Below, in pieces: positions 1-8,703 of a stretch of DNA of 64,000 nucleotides (positions within the stretch are counted from its first letter, which is position 1; each line of letters opens with the position of its first letter). A model generated the notes under the pieces. It saw only the letters and a list, made by a program, of their open reading frames with translations, was not told the DNA's origin and made no database searches. The position numbers and the translations under genes were made by a program. Source of the DNA: UBA6183 sp943372215 (GTDB lineage: Bacteria > Bacteroidota > Bacteroidia > UKL13-3); contig CALRXU020000011.1 of assembly GCA_943372215.1 (NCBI GenBank), positions 99,050-163,049 on the forward strand, written 5' to 3'.

Positions 1-703
1 AGGTAAAAACAGGGTTTAAACCCAATTGGTTTAAAAAGGCATTCTCGCCAAAAAAAGCATCGCCCTGCCTAATGGGGTGATCAAGCCGGCCCCGCATGCC
101 TAAAAAACAGCAGCAAGCGGCTATCAAAAATACAACCGTGTGTGCAGTGGCAGACATTGGCTGGGCAGGCTCTTGGGCAAAAGTTTTACGGCTTAGCTTA
201 AATAGGGCAAAGGGTGCAAACAACAAACCCAATACCGATAAAATTAAAAATACCAGGTGGTTGTTGTTGGATACAATCATATCCGTTACCATACCCAACG
301 CACCCAACCACTGAAAAGCCGATTCGGATAACCGGGATTTAAAAAAGTTAAAATAAGGAATCTCTGCAATGGCCACCACCAGCATAATGGTGCAACCCAC
401 GTTTACCAAAAATACCGCCAGTATGGGTAAAATTTCACGCTTCAATTTGCCAATGGCATGGGCGTAAAACAGCAATAAGGGCAGGGCAAACAGGTAACAT
501 AACACCACAGAATCATACCTCCAACCAATGCTAAAAATACTGAGATTTTCACCCTCTAAGAGGTTGGTGTTTGCCTCATCGGAAAATAAAAACAGAAAGA
601 GCCGCAACAAGGTTAAGGCAGCTAGGGTAAACACATAAGTTTTTAGGAGATATTGGATGTAATCGGGTAACCATTTAAACAATGGCATTGGCAATTTAAA
701 CAT
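1..703 (-). CDS. LTA synthase family membrane sulfatase (N-terminal part, cut by left edge)
   Basis: Reading leftward from an ATG at 703 gives an uninterrupted frame of 234 codons that leaves the window. The product begins MFKLPMPLFKWLPDYIQYLL, has about five hydrophobic segments, and then carries RGRLDHPIRQGDAFFGEN followed by AFLNQLGLNPVF. That linker is characteristic of the Bacteroidota branch of the lipoteichoic-acid-synthase/phosphoglycerol-transferase sulfatases, sitting between the membrane domain and the extracytoplasmic alkaline-phosphatase-like domain. The catalytic domain itself lies beyond the left edge and cannot be checked. In these diderm bacteria the family is thought to modify envelope glycans or lipids rather than make true LTA; the substrate is unknown here. 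Confidence 0.85.
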   Translation of the reverse strand, partial: MFKLPMPLFKWLPDYIQYLLKTYVFTLAALTLLRLFLFLFSDEANTNLLEGENLSIFSIGWRYDSVVLCYLFALPLLLFYAHAIGKLKREILPILAVFLVNVGCTIMLVVAIAEIPYFNFFKSRLSESAFQWLGALGMVTDMIVSNNNHLVFLILSVLGLLFAPFALFKLSRKTFAQEPAQPMSATAHTVVFLIAACCCFLGMRGRLDHPIRQGDAFFGENAFLNQLGLNPVFT

Positions 704-956
704 AGGTATCAATACTAAGCTAGGGGCGGCAATGATAACATATTGTTTTAAAAATTAAAATAAAGGGGGGACACCATCGGGTATGGGGGCTGCTTAGAGC
801 TGAGGTGAAGCATGATTTTTATCGGGTTTTTAAATGAATATGGCGCAAGATGCTGTTAATAAGGTGTTAATGATTGGTTTGTTGGGCCTGCGCAGTGTTA
901 AACTTATATTTTCATATTCGCCTATTGCGCCTTAATTTGCAACTTTATTATAACAG

Positions 957-2156
957 ATGAGTTTTACGTTTAATACCATAGAAGAAGCCGTAGCTGATAT
1001 TAAAGCCGGAAAGTTAATTATAGTTGTGGATGATGAAGACAGGGAGAATGAGGGAGATTTTTTAACCTCGGCCCGAAATGTAACGCCAGAAGTCATCAAT
1101 TTTATGGCCACCCACGGACGTGGTTTAATATGCACACCCATTACCGAAGAGCGCAGCAGGGAGTTGGGCTTAAACCTGATGGTGAAAGACAACAATGCCG
1201 TGCATGAAACCGCTTTTACGGTATCAGTTGATTTGTTAACGCAGGGTTGTACCACGGGCATTAGCGCGCAGGACAGGGCCAAAACCGTACAAGCCTTAAT
1301 TGACCCCAACACCAAAGCCGATGAATTGGGTAGACCTGGGCATATTTTCCCGCTAATAGCCCAAAAAGATGGGGTGCTGCGCAGGGCAGGACATACTGAA
1401 GCTGCTATTGATTTATCGCGGTTGGCTGGATTTGAGCCGGCAGGGTGTATTGTGGAAATTTTAAATGAAGATGGCACCATGGCCCGCTTACCTGATTTGA
1501 TTCAGGTGGCTGAACGGTTTAATTTAAAGCTGATTACCATTAAGGATTTAATTGAATACCGCTTAAAAACGGAAAGTTTAATACGCAGGATTATTTCGGT
1601 TGAAATGCCTACCAAACACGGAGCTTTTGAGTTGATTGCTTACCAACAAAAGGACAATGGGCAAGAGCACTTGGTGTTAAAAAAAGGCCATTGGCAAAAG
1701 GATGAACCAGTGCTGGTGCGTGTACACTCTTCATGCCTTACGGGTGATATTTTTCACAGCATGCGCTGCGATTGCGGGGAACAACTGCAACTTTCTATGG
1801 AAATGATTGAAAAAGAAGGCAAGGGAGCTGTTATCTATATTAACCAAGAGGGCAGGGGCATTGGGCTGGTAAACAAATTGAAGGCTTATAAATTGCAAGA
1901 GCAAGGTTTGGATACGGTTGATGCCAACGTAAAATTGGGCTTTAAACCTGATGAAAGAGATTATGGGGTAGGAGCGCAAATGTTGCGCGATATTGGTATC
2001 AGCAAAATGCGCTTAATGACCAATAACCCAACCAAACGTGCCGGGCTAATTGGCTATGGGCTTGAGATTGTGGAGAATGTACCCATCAGGGTGCCTTCTA
2101 ATGAGCACAACGAGGCTTACATCAAAACCAAACAACAACGCATGGGGCATGACTAA
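957..2156 (+). CDS. ribBA: Bifunctional 3,4-dihydroxy-2-butanone-4-phosphate synthase / GTP cyclohydrolase II
   Basis: The enzyme supplies both entry reactions of riboflavin synthesis: ribulose-5-phosphate to dihydroxybutanone phosphate (N-terminal half, about residues 1-200) and GTP ring opening (C-terminal half, about 205-399). Visible motifs are DDEDRENEGDF at residues 25-35 (metal and substrate loop of RibB), HGRG, HTEA, and in the RibA half the zinc cysteines of SSCLTGDIFHSMRCDCGEQ near residues 258-275, then NQEGRGIGL and TNNPTK. Length 399 aa is normal for the fusion. The ATG at 957 matches the family start. It is monocistronic; no FMN riboswitch is evident in the 250 bases upstream. 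Confidence 0.97.
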   Translation: MSFTFNTIEEAVADIKAGKLIIVVDDEDRENEGDFLTSARNVTPEVINFMATHGRGLICTPITEERSRELGLNLMVKDNNAVHETAFTVSVDLLTQGCTTGISAQDRAKTVQALIDPNTKADELGRPGHIFPLIAQKDGVLRRAGHTEAAIDLSRLAGFEPAGCIVEILNEDGTMARLPDLIQVAERFNLKLITIKDLIEYRLKTESLIRRIISVEMPTKHGAFELIAYQQKDNGQEHLVLKKGHWQKDEPVLVRVHSSCLTGDIFHSMRCDCGEQLQLSMEMIEKEGKGAVIYINQEGRGIGLVNKLKAYKLQEQGLDTVDANVKLGFKPDERDYGVGAQMLRDIGISKMRLMTNNPTKRAGLIGYGLEIVENVPIRVPSNEHNEAYIKTKQQRMGHD

Positions 2157-2222
2157 ACCATTGGGTAAAGTCGTTTGTTTTTTCCATCTGCCAAAAAAAA
2201 CTAAATTGCTGCTCACTGCATC

Positions 2223-4049
2223 ATGAAAATATACTTTAAACTCATCGCTTTTTCAAAGCCTTACAGTAGCTTTGTTCCTCAATATATTGTAGTTGCATTG
2301 TTGGCCGTGGTATTCGGCTTACTTAATTTTACGCTGCTTATTCCTTTGTTAAATGTAATATTTGATAAGGTTGAGCCGGAAATTAACCCCCTAAAACCAG
2401 AGTTTGCACTCTCGCTTACCTATTTTAAGGAGTCGTTTAACTATTATTTCAGCAGTATTTTCCACAATTACGGCCGTTCAGGTGCGTTAAAATTTGTATG
2501 TGTTATCATCATTACATCGGTATTTTTATCTAACCTTTTTAAGTATTGGTCGCAACGCATATTAACCCGCATGCGTACTGAGGTTATCCGCAGAATACGC
2601 TCAGCCTTGTTTGATAAAATTCTCCATTTTCATGTGGGTTATTTTCAAGACCAACGCAAAGGCGATATCATGTCAAGCCTTTCCAATGATGTTACTGAAA
2701 TAGAAAGTTCAGTGGTAAGTTCGGTACAAGTAATATTTAGAGAGCCTTTAATGATAGCAGGGTACATTGTATTGTTGTTTACCATGAGTGTAAAACTTAC
2801 CTTGTTTACCTTAATTGTATTGCCCATTTCAGGCTTCATCATTTCTAACATATCGCGCAAATTGCGCAAGCAAGCCAAATCAGGCCAACAATACCTGGGT
2901 AATATTTTAAGCATTATTGAGGAAACCATTTCTGGTGTGCGCATCATCAAGGCATTTAATGCACAAACCTACATCAAACAAAAATTTGAAGACCAAAATG
3001 GGTCATACCGCCAAATTTTAAAATCCATGTGGAACAAACGCGAAATGGCTTCGCCCATGTCGGAGTTTTTAGGCGTATCAGTAGTGGTTGGGGTATTGTT
3101 GTATGGGGGCCAGTTGGTGCTTGAAAACAAAAGCGATTTGAATGCGAGTGAGTTTATTACCTACATTGTGTTGTTCTCTCAGTTATTGGTTCCTGCTAAA
3201 GCCGTATCATCAGCCATTACCAACATACAACGTGGTATTGCCAGCGGTGAGCGCATTTTTGCCATTCTTGAAACAGAAGTAGATATTCATGAAAAACCGG
3301 AAGCCAAAGCCATTTCAACTTTTAACCACCAGATAGAATACAAAGGGGTAAGGTTTAAGTATGCGGAGCATGAGGTGCTAAAAAACATCAACCTTACCAT
3401 TCCTAAAGGCCAGATGATTGCCTTGGTAGGGCAAAGTGGCGCAGGTAAAACAACCTTGGCTGATTTGTTGCCTCGTTTTTACGATGTAACGGGTGGGCAA
3501 ATTTTAATTGATGGGGTTGATATCAGGGAAGCCAAAATAAGCAGCCTCAACGATTTAATGGGCATTGTAACCCAGGAAAGCATTTTGTTTAATGATACGG
3601 TGTTTAACAACATTGCCTTTGGTATGGAGAATGTGCAGGAAGAAGCGGTAATTGAAGCCGCCAAAATTGCCAATGCCCATGAGTTTATTGTGAAGATGGA
3701 TGAGGGTTATCAAACCAATATTGGAGACAGGGGTGGTAAGTTAAGCGGTGGACAACGCCAACGTTTAAGCATAGCCCGAGCAGTGCTTAAAAACCCGCCA
3801 ATTCTTATTTTAGATGAGGCCACCTCGGCATTGGATACAGAAAGTGAACGTTTGGTGCAGGATGCTATCCAGAATTTAATGAAAAATAGAACCAGCTTGG
3901 TAATTGCACATCGCTTAAGCACCATACAACATGCTGATTTAATTGTGGTAATGCAGCAAGGCGAAATTATAGAAGTGGGCAAACATGCGGAGCTTATACA
4001 GCTAAATGGGGTGTATAAAAAGCTGAGTGAAATGCAGGCTTTTGTTTAA
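2223..4049 (+). CDS. ABC exporter, fused permease/ATPase (MsbA-like)
   Basis: A 608-aa half-transporter of the lipid-flippase/multidrug exporter type. The N-terminal half holds a six-helix ABC transmembrane domain (about residues 20-330) and the C-terminal half a nucleotide-binding domain with Walker A GQSGAGKT (about 403-410), ABC signature LSGGQ (about 506-510), Walker B ILILDEATSALD (about 527-538) and H-loop AHRLST. It probably works as a homodimer in the inner membrane; in Bacteroidota this architecture is often annotated MsbA (lipid A core export), but substrate cannot be read from sequence. It starts 66 nt after ribBA and is followed 27 nt later by the thioesterase gene, so co-transcription with downstream genes is possible. 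Confidence 0.93.
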   Translation: MKIYFKLIAFSKPYSSFVPQYIVVALLAVVFGLLNFTLLIPLLNVIFDKVEPEINPLKPEFALSLTYFKESFNYYFSSIFHNYGRSGALKFVCVIIITSVFLSNLFKYWSQRILTRMRTEVIRRIRSALFDKILHFHVGYFQDQRKGDIMSSLSNDVTEIESSVVSSVQVIFREPLMIAGYIVLLFTMSVKLTLFTLIVLPISGFIISNISRKLRKQAKSGQQYLGNILSIIEETISGVRIIKAFNAQTYIKQKFEDQNGSYRQILKSMWNKREMASPMSEFLGVSVVVGVLLYGGQLVLENKSDLNASEFITYIVLFSQLLVPAKAVSSAITNIQRGIASGERIFAILETEVDIHEKPEAKAISTFNHQIEYKGVRFKYAEHEVLKNINLTIPKGQMIALVGQSGAGKTTLADLLPRFYDVTGGQILIDGVDIREAKISSLNDLMGIVTQESILFNDTVFNNIAFGMENVQEEAVIEAAKIANAHEFIVKMDEGYQTNIGDRGGKLSGGQRQRLSIARAVLKNPPILILDEATSALDTESERLVQDAIQNLMKNRTSLVIAHRLSTIQHADLIVVMQQGEIIEVGKHAELIQLNGVYKKLSEMQAFV

Positions 4050-4076
4050 CCGTGATGTACTAAATGTTCAATTTGC

Positions 4077-4466
4077 ATGAAAAATCCTTTTCACATTGGA
4101 AGCCAAAAGGTATTTGAAAAATTGGTGACTCCTGCTGACACGGCTTCTTTTGAGGCCGGAGCGGTACATCCGGTTTACGCCACATTTGCCTTGGGCAGGG
4201 ATGCGGAGTGGGCTTGTCGCTTATTTGTGTTGGATATGAAGGAAGATGATGAAGAAGGCATTGGAACTTTTTTGCACATTGAACATCTTAGCCCTGCTTT
4301 ATCAGGTGCTTATGTTAAGTTTACCGCTACCTTACATAAAATTGAAGGCAATAGCATAATTTGCGACTTTGAGGCCAACGTGAATGAAAGGCTTATAGCA
4401 AGGGGACAAACAGGGCAAAAAATTTTAAAGAAAGAAAAATTAAACAAACTGTTTGGCAGTTTGTAA
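4077..4466 (+). CDS. Hotdog-fold thioesterase of the fluoroacetyl-CoA thioesterase (FlK) family
   Basis: The 129-aa protein has the FlK-like layout: HPVYATFALGRDAEWACR (residues 31-48) followed by GTFLHIEHLSPALSG (63-77). By alignment from memory with FlK the catalytic Thr, Glu and His would be Thr36, Glu44 and His70, with the conserved Gly77. Family members hydrolyse acyl-CoA thioesters; only a few act on fluoroacetyl-CoA, so a general acyl-CoA clearing role is more likely here. The gene ends 5 nt before the SDR gene at 4472, suggesting a two-gene acyl-thioester unit. Confidence 0.85.
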   Translation: MKNPFHIGSQKVFEKLVTPADTASFEAGAVHPVYATFALGRDAEWACRLFVLDMKEDDEEGIGTFLHIEHLSPALSGAYVKFTATLHKIEGNSIICDFEANVNERLIARGQTGQKILKKEKLNKLFGSL

Positions 4467-4471
4467 ACCAT

Positions 4472-5260
4472 ATGAATATAGATTTAACAGGAAAAAATGC
4501 CATTGTTTGCGGTGCTACTAAAGGCATTGGCAATGCCACGGCCATGCTCATGGCAAAACTTGGTGCAAATGTTACCATGATTTCCAGAAATGAAAGTTTA
4601 CTGAGCCGCATTATCCGCGATTTGGATGTGAGCAAGGGGCAACACCATGATTACATTGCAGCCGATTTTAACAAACCAGAGGAACTTAGGGACAAGTTGC
4701 AGGTGAAAATGAATGAGCCTAAGGTGTACCATATTTTGGTAAACAACACGGGAGGTCCACCAGCGGGCTTGGCCATTGATGCAGAATTGCATGAATTTAC
4801 AGCGGCATTTACCAACCATTTGTTATGCAACCAGGTATTGGTGCAAGCCGTTATTGATGGCATGCGTGCCAGTGGTTATGGTAGAATTATCAATGTGATT
4901 TCAACCTCTGTAAAAGCGCCTTTAAAAGGACTTGGCGTATCTAACACCATCAGGGCCGCAGTGGCCAATTGGGCTAAAACATTAAGCGTGGAGCTGGCTC
5001 CTTATGGCATTACGGTAAACAATGTGTTGCCGGGAGCAACCAACACCGATAGGTTAAAACAAATTATTGAAGGCAAAGCCTCTAAACAAAAACTGAGCAT
5101 AGAAGAGGTAGGCAAGGAGATGACCGATGAAATACCAATGAAACGTTTTGCCTCGCCAGATGAAATAGCTTATGCCATTAGCTTTTTAGCCAGCGAATAT
5201 GCTGCCTACATCACGGGCATTAATGTTCCGGTTGATGGAGGTAGAACACCTAACTTATAA
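4472..5260 (+). CDS. SDR-family oxidoreductase, FabG-like but lacking the canonical YxxxK pair
   Basis: The 262-aa Rossmann protein has the cofactor motif GATKGIG (residues 14-20), NNTGGPPAG (91-99) where most SDRs have NNAG, and the C-terminal PGATNTDR and ITGINVPVDGG segments typical of 3-oxoacyl-ACP-reductase-like SDRs. Where the catalytic Tyr-x-x-x-Lys should be it has S157-N-T-I-R161, while a Ser-rich segment (INVISTSV) is kept. This agrees with a known FabG-like subgroup that departs from the SDR tetrad. It follows the FlK-like thioesterase by 5 nt. Function on acyl thioesters is inferred from context; the altered active site makes ordinary ketoreduction doubtful. Confidence 0.85.
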   Translation: MNIDLTGKNAIVCGATKGIGNATAMLMAKLGANVTMISRNESLLSRIIRDLDVSKGQHHDYIAADFNKPEELRDKLQVKMNEPKVYHILVNNTGGPPAGLAIDAELHEFTAAFTNHLLCNQVLVQAVIDGMRASGYGRIINVISTSVKAPLKGLGVSNTIRAAVANWAKTLSVELAPYGITVNNVLPGATNTDRLKQIIEGKASKQKLSIEEVGKEMTDEIPMKRFASPDEIAYAISFLASEYAAYITGINVPVDGGRTPNL

Positions 5261-5293
5261 AATTATTACCCTTTATACACTAAAACAACAACA

Positions 5294-6163
5294 ATGAAAA
5301 ACACCGTAAAATTTATTGCATTGCTACTCGTTACTTTGCAATTAACAACAGCTTCAGCCCAATTGCAATTGCCTCAACCAAGCCCTAAGGCCAGTGTTAT
5401 GCAAAATGTGGGCCTTACAGAAATTACCATTGAGTACAGCAGCCCTGGTGTTCGCGGACGTGCCATTTGGGGAGAGTTGGTATCTTTTGATCAAGTATGG
5501 CGCGCAGGTGCTAATTCAGCTACAAAAATTACCTTTAGCAAAGATGTTACCATTGAAGGAACAACAGTAGCCAAAGGTTCGTATTCTATTTTTATGTTTC
5601 CAGGTAAAACAGAATGGCAAATTGCTATAAACAAAGACGTAACTGCCAGCGAAGATTCTTACAAAAAAGAAAGTGATGTGGTGCGCATTAAAACTGCCCC
5701 TGTAAACACTGGAACAAACCGCGAGAGATTGCAATACAGCTTCAGCGATTTTGATGCAGAAAATACTACCGTTAATTTGGAGTGGGAAAAAATGCGTGTA
5801 TCGTTTAAGGTAATTTGTGCCACAGGCAAACAAGCTGCTGAAAACATTGACAAAACATTAAGTTCAACCTGGAACCAATACAACAATGCAGCTCGTTACT
5901 ATTATGATTTGAAGGATTACACCAAAGCCCTTGAATATGTAAACCAAAGTATTGCATTAAGCAACCAATGGTTTAACAACTGGGTAAAAGCACAAATATT
6001 GGCTGCACAAGGCAACAAAGATGGAGCTTATGCGCATGCTTCATTGGCAAAGGAATTGGGCGATAAAAACCCTGATGGTTTTTTCTTTAAAACACAGGTA
6101 GAAAAAGCATTGGTTGATTGGAAACCTGCTGATACTGGAAAAGGAAAAAAGAAGAAAAAATAA
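5294..6163 (+). CDS. DUF2911 domain secreted protein with C-terminal helical (TPR-like) tail
   Basis: The product (289 aa) starts with a cleavable signal peptide (MKNTVKFIALLLVTLQLTTASAQ) and a DUF2911 domain: ITIEYSSPGVRGRAIWG, VWRAGANSATKITFS, and KGSYSIFMFPG are its recognisable parts (about residues 40-180). After it comes a helical region with a TPR-like repeat (YYYDLKDYTKALEYVNQSI, about 205-275) and a lysine-rich terminus. DUF2911 proteins are common in Bacteroidota and are probably periplasmic or surface located; their role is unknown. The gene is closed by the terminator at 6187-6217. Confidence 0.92.
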   Translation: MKNTVKFIALLLVTLQLTTASAQLQLPQPSPKASVMQNVGLTEITIEYSSPGVRGRAIWGELVSFDQVWRAGANSATKITFSKDVTIEGTTVAKGSYSIFMFPGKTEWQIAINKDVTASEDSYKKESDVVRIKTAPVNTGTNRERLQYSFSDFDAENTTVNLEWEKMRVSFKVICATGKQAAENIDKTLSSTWNQYNNAARYYYDLKDYTKALEYVNQSIALSNQWFNNWVKAQILAAQGNKDGAYAHASLAKELGDKNPDGFFFKTQVEKALVDWKPADTGKGKKKKK

Positions 6164-6186
6164 GCAGCTTATAAACTGATCAATAT

Positions 6187-6217
6187 AAAAGCCTGCGGTA
6201 AACCGCGGGCTTTTTTG
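6187..6217 (+). terminator. Rho-independent terminator after the DUF2911 gene
   Basis: A GC-rich hairpin, arms GCCTGCGG and CCGCGGGC around a short TAAA-type loop (6191-6210), is preceded by AAAA and followed by six T residues, 28 nt after the stop codon at 6163. Confidence 0.85.
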
Positions 6218-6241
6218 TGGGTATAAAACCATACGCTGCGA

Positions 6242-6370
6242 TAAAACAAACCACAGCGAGCACAACGATGCGTAACCGCTGCGACCTTTGCGGTTAAAGC
6301 TCTCTGCAACAAACCCCTGTTGATGCGGATGCATTTAGTAAGCTGTTGCAGGACTGAAGTTTGTGAACTA
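6242..6370. repeat. Degenerate dispersed repeat, copy 1 (non-coding)
   Basis: No gene is seen from 6218 to 6499. The segment 6307-6366 is clearly related to 8609-8668: both contain AACCCCTGTTGA, then GGAT-CATTTA, then a TGTTGCAG/TGTCGCAG block and TGTGA. The preceding bases (CACAACG, CCGCTGCG, GCGGTTAAA) also recur near 8571-8600 and 8374-8388. No open frame or transposase remnant is visible in it. Confidence 0.6.
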
Positions 6371-6499
6371 TAAGAAACTTGCCTGTTTTAGTTTAATTAG
6401 CCAAGCTTTTATTATATTGCAATTGATGGTCAATTAGAATTGAAACATAGAAATAATTATACCTTTTAATTAAGTATCAAAAATGCACATATACATAGC

Positions 6500-7138
6500 A
6501 TGAAATTACCTTTTTGTATTCTAATAATCATGTTGTTGCTTTTCAATGAAACAAAAGCCCAAACGCAAGAACAGATATTAAAAGAGTTCTATCTATCCGA
6601 AAATGACTCTATTTTTCTAGCTAAGCGGTCATTAGATGGCTATAAAGTTTACACTTTGGATTTAGGACTAATAGATTCAAATGATATATTGACTCAGGTA
6701 ATACTAAACAATATTTCAGATAAAAATCATGAGCTGAAATACGAAACAAATTCTTATCTATATTATATTAAACTTGTTTCATTTGATAGTGCTTATATGG
6801 TTCATGCAGGTAATATTTGGATTAGTGGTAAACGAGGAAGGCAAGAGTCGATGAGGTTAGCAAATATCGCAAAAAAAGAAATTGATAACGGCAAAAGCTA
6901 TAATTCGCTTTGTCAACTATATTCAGACGATCAAAAACCAAGTGAAGATTGCGATTTAGGCTGGTTTTTTAATACTGTAATGGTTAAAGAATTTGGGAAT
7001 GAAGTAATAAAGCATAAAAAGAATGAAATATTTGTTGTTGAGACGGAATACGGGTTTCATGTTGTAAAAATGTTTGACAATCCCTATAAGGCTGTAAAGT
7101 CAATCAAGTATGTAGTTCTAACCATGAAAAAAGAGTAA
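6500..7138 (+). CDS. Secreted parvulin-like (PpiC-type) peptidyl-prolyl isomerase homologue
   Basis: The product (212 aa) has a signal peptide (MKLPFCILIIMLLLFNETKA) and a divergent parvulin fold: HAGNIWIS (about residues 100-107), ANIAKKEIDNGKSYNSLCQL, CDLGWF, and the C-terminal ETEYGFHVVKM, which correspond to the usual H-I-L, A--I---I--G-F--L, G-LGWF and GYHI-KL elements. The domain is therefore present in order, but several positions are altered, so catalysis is unsure; a periplasmic folding helper is the best guess. The gene belongs to a visibly AT-richer patch of three small orphan genes flanked by related repeats. Confidence 0.65.
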   Translation: MKLPFCILIIMLLLFNETKAQTQEQILKEFYLSENDSIFLAKRSLDGYKVYTLDLGLIDSNDILTQVILNNISDKNHELKYETNSYLYYIKLVSFDSAYMVHAGNIWISGKRGRQESMRLANIAKKEIDNGKSYNSLCQLYSDDQKPSEDCDLGWFFNTVMVKEFGNEVIKHKKNEIFVVETEYGFHVVKMFDNPYKAVKSIKYVVLTMKKE

Positions 7139-7232
7139 GTCGGTGGTACAATATTTATCACAGTTTGTCCGCTATCTTACTAAACCAAATTCAACTTAGT
7201 TAAAGCAATGGCTAACATTAAAATAAATTGAT

Positions 7233-7781
7233 TTGAAACAAACTTTTGTGATTATTTACATGGTTGTTTTCCAAGTTTTAACTGCCTACACACAATGTCC
7301 TAATTTATTAGATGGTTTAGGCAAAAAGCATGGTTACTGGTGCGAATACCGCAAAGAAAGCCGGTGGGTGCTTGATACCATTAATGTATTAGTTGCGGAA
7401 GGGAATTATATTCATGGTAAAAAGCAGGGAGAGTGGAAATACTATCCTGTGTTTAAAAATTCGGATATTGTAGGCAATATTCATAGGGTTATTTATTATC
7501 CTGATAGTGGTATCTTTATTAAGTCGGGCATTAGCGGAGAGTTTATATCTGAGGATTCGAGTTATTTGGTTAAAGTCAAACAAGATAACTTTGCTGATTC
7601 TTATTGTTTTAGAACAAATTCAGCGTCATACATCTGCATAAGAAGGTTTCAAGATGAGTGCTATTATTATAAAAAGGATGCTGGTAATTTTGAGGAGGCA
7701 TACATAGCGATTAGAAGCAGATGGAAAACCTATGAACAGGTTAAATTGAAAAAAAATGAAAATCCTCCTGGACTTCGGTAA
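7233..7781 (+). CDS. Secreted MORN-repeat-like hypothetical protein
   Basis: The frame (182 aa) opens with TTG, giving MKQTFVIIYMVVFQVLTAYT, a good signal peptide; an ATG at 7260 would cut that peptide short, so TTG is preferred. Two MORN/YwqK-like units are visible, GLGKKHGYWCEY (about residues 29-40) and GNYIHGKKQGEWKYYP (about 57-72). The C-terminal half (YYYKKDAGNFEEAYIAIRSR) is not recognised. MORN-like proteins are often surface or effector-related, but no function can be assigned. No partner gene overlaps it; it lies 94 nt after the parvulin-like gene. Confidence 0.65.
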   Translation: MKQTFVIIYMVVFQVLTAYTQCPNLLDGLGKKHGYWCEYRKESRWVLDTINVLVAEGNYIHGKKQGEWKYYPVFKNSDIVGNIHRVIYYPDSGIFIKSGISGEFISEDSSYLVKVKQDNFADSYCFRTNSASYICIRRFQDECYYYKKDAGNFEEAYIAIRSRWKTYEQVKLKKNENPPGLR

Positions 7782-7926
7782 TGTGTGGCCTTTGTTGCAA
7801 TTAGTGTATTGGTTTAGTAAACAAGAGAATTGATAATTGTTGTGCGAACATTTAAACAACTAAACCCCCAAGTTTAGGCACAAGTTAACTGCTAAAGTAG
7901 CGTAGGATACCGTTAATAGATAAAGC

Positions 7927-8319
7927 ATGAATATTAAAGCAGAACCTTTCATAAGATATTCGGTAATAATTATATTAAGCCTCATATTTATTACATACAT
8001 CTACCGAAAATCAATATATGAACCAAAGATTTTGAATGAAAACCATAGGTTCACTATTGGACAAATTATTAAAATAGAATTTGCCGCAGAGGGAGGGAGA
8101 CATGCCGATTTTAGATATTACGTAAAAGAAAAACACTATATAGGAAGTATACCATTAGATGGTACTAAAGATATCCAGCCTAAAGTAGGTCAACGCTATT
8201 TTGTTAAGTATTACTTATTAGATCCAACAATAGCAGATTTGATATTATCAGATTTGGTCCCCGATAGTTTAATAAATATACCAAGTAATGGTTGGGAAAT
8301 CATGCCTAACATTAATTAA
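7927..8319 (+). CDS. Small membrane-anchored hypothetical protein
   Basis: The 130-aa product has one N-terminal membrane helix (YSVIIILSLIFITYIY, about residues 11-26) followed by a soluble domain with alternating beta-strand-like segments (FTIGQIIKIEFAAEGG, FRYYVKEKHYIGSIP, VGQRYFVKYYLLDP). The pattern of a short extracytoplasmic beta domain after one helix resembles DUF3592-type proteins, but the match is too weak to name. It is the last of three small AT-rich genes between the two related repeats. Confidence 0.6.
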   Translation: MNIKAEPFIRYSVIIILSLIFITYIYRKSIYEPKILNENHRFTIGQIIKIEFAAEGGRHADFRYYVKEKHYIGSIPLDGTKDIQPKVGQRYFVKYYLLDPTIADLILSDLVPDSLINIPSNGWEIMPNIN

Positions 8320-8349
8320 TAGCACTTATTATCCTTAATTGATGTAAAC

Positions 8350-8690
8350 GTGAATTAAATAGCTCTCCTAGTTCTCTGCGGTTAAAGCTAACCACAAAGT
8401 TCACAAAGCAGGCACAAGGAACACAAAGTGCAGTCTTTAGGGGCTTATGCAATCAATTGTTGAACACCACGCTATGACCTTTGGGTAACAGTTTTGCCCA
8501 CTGCGGTTAAAAAACTTAATGACCTTAGTGCAGCCTAAGGTGTCCTTAGTGGTAAAATCCATTTATGATGAACACAACGCTGCGACCGCTGCTGTTAAAA
8601 CTAACCACAACTAACCCCTGTTGACGAGGATTCATTTAAAGAGTTGTCGCAGACCTGTGGTCTGTGACAAAGAAAACGACCAAATTTTGA
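8350..8690. repeat. Degenerate dispersed repeats, copies 2 and related elements (non-coding)
   Basis: This 384-nt gap between genes holds at least three repeat-like pieces. One (8374-8428) is of the CTGCGGTTAAAG / AACCACAAAG / TTCACAAAG / ACACAAAG type often found between genes in many bacteria. A second (8501-8553) is CTGCGGTTAAA with CCTTAGTG and GTCCTTAGTGGTAAA. The third (8567-8672) is related to the copy at 6242-6370 and contains the small inverted repeat AGACC-TGT-GGTCT. None encodes a plausible protein. Confidence 0.6.
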
Positions 8691-8703
8691 AATTATCTAT
8701 TCA

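Noticed and set aside
96..314. Plus-strand frame of 72 codons near the left edge
   Set aside because: It is antisense to the clearly recognisable LTA-synthase-like gene running off the left edge.
932..1480. Long open frame on the minus strand inside ribBA
   Set aside because: It is the antisense frame of a highly conserved gene, has no family resemblance and lacks a plausible start context.
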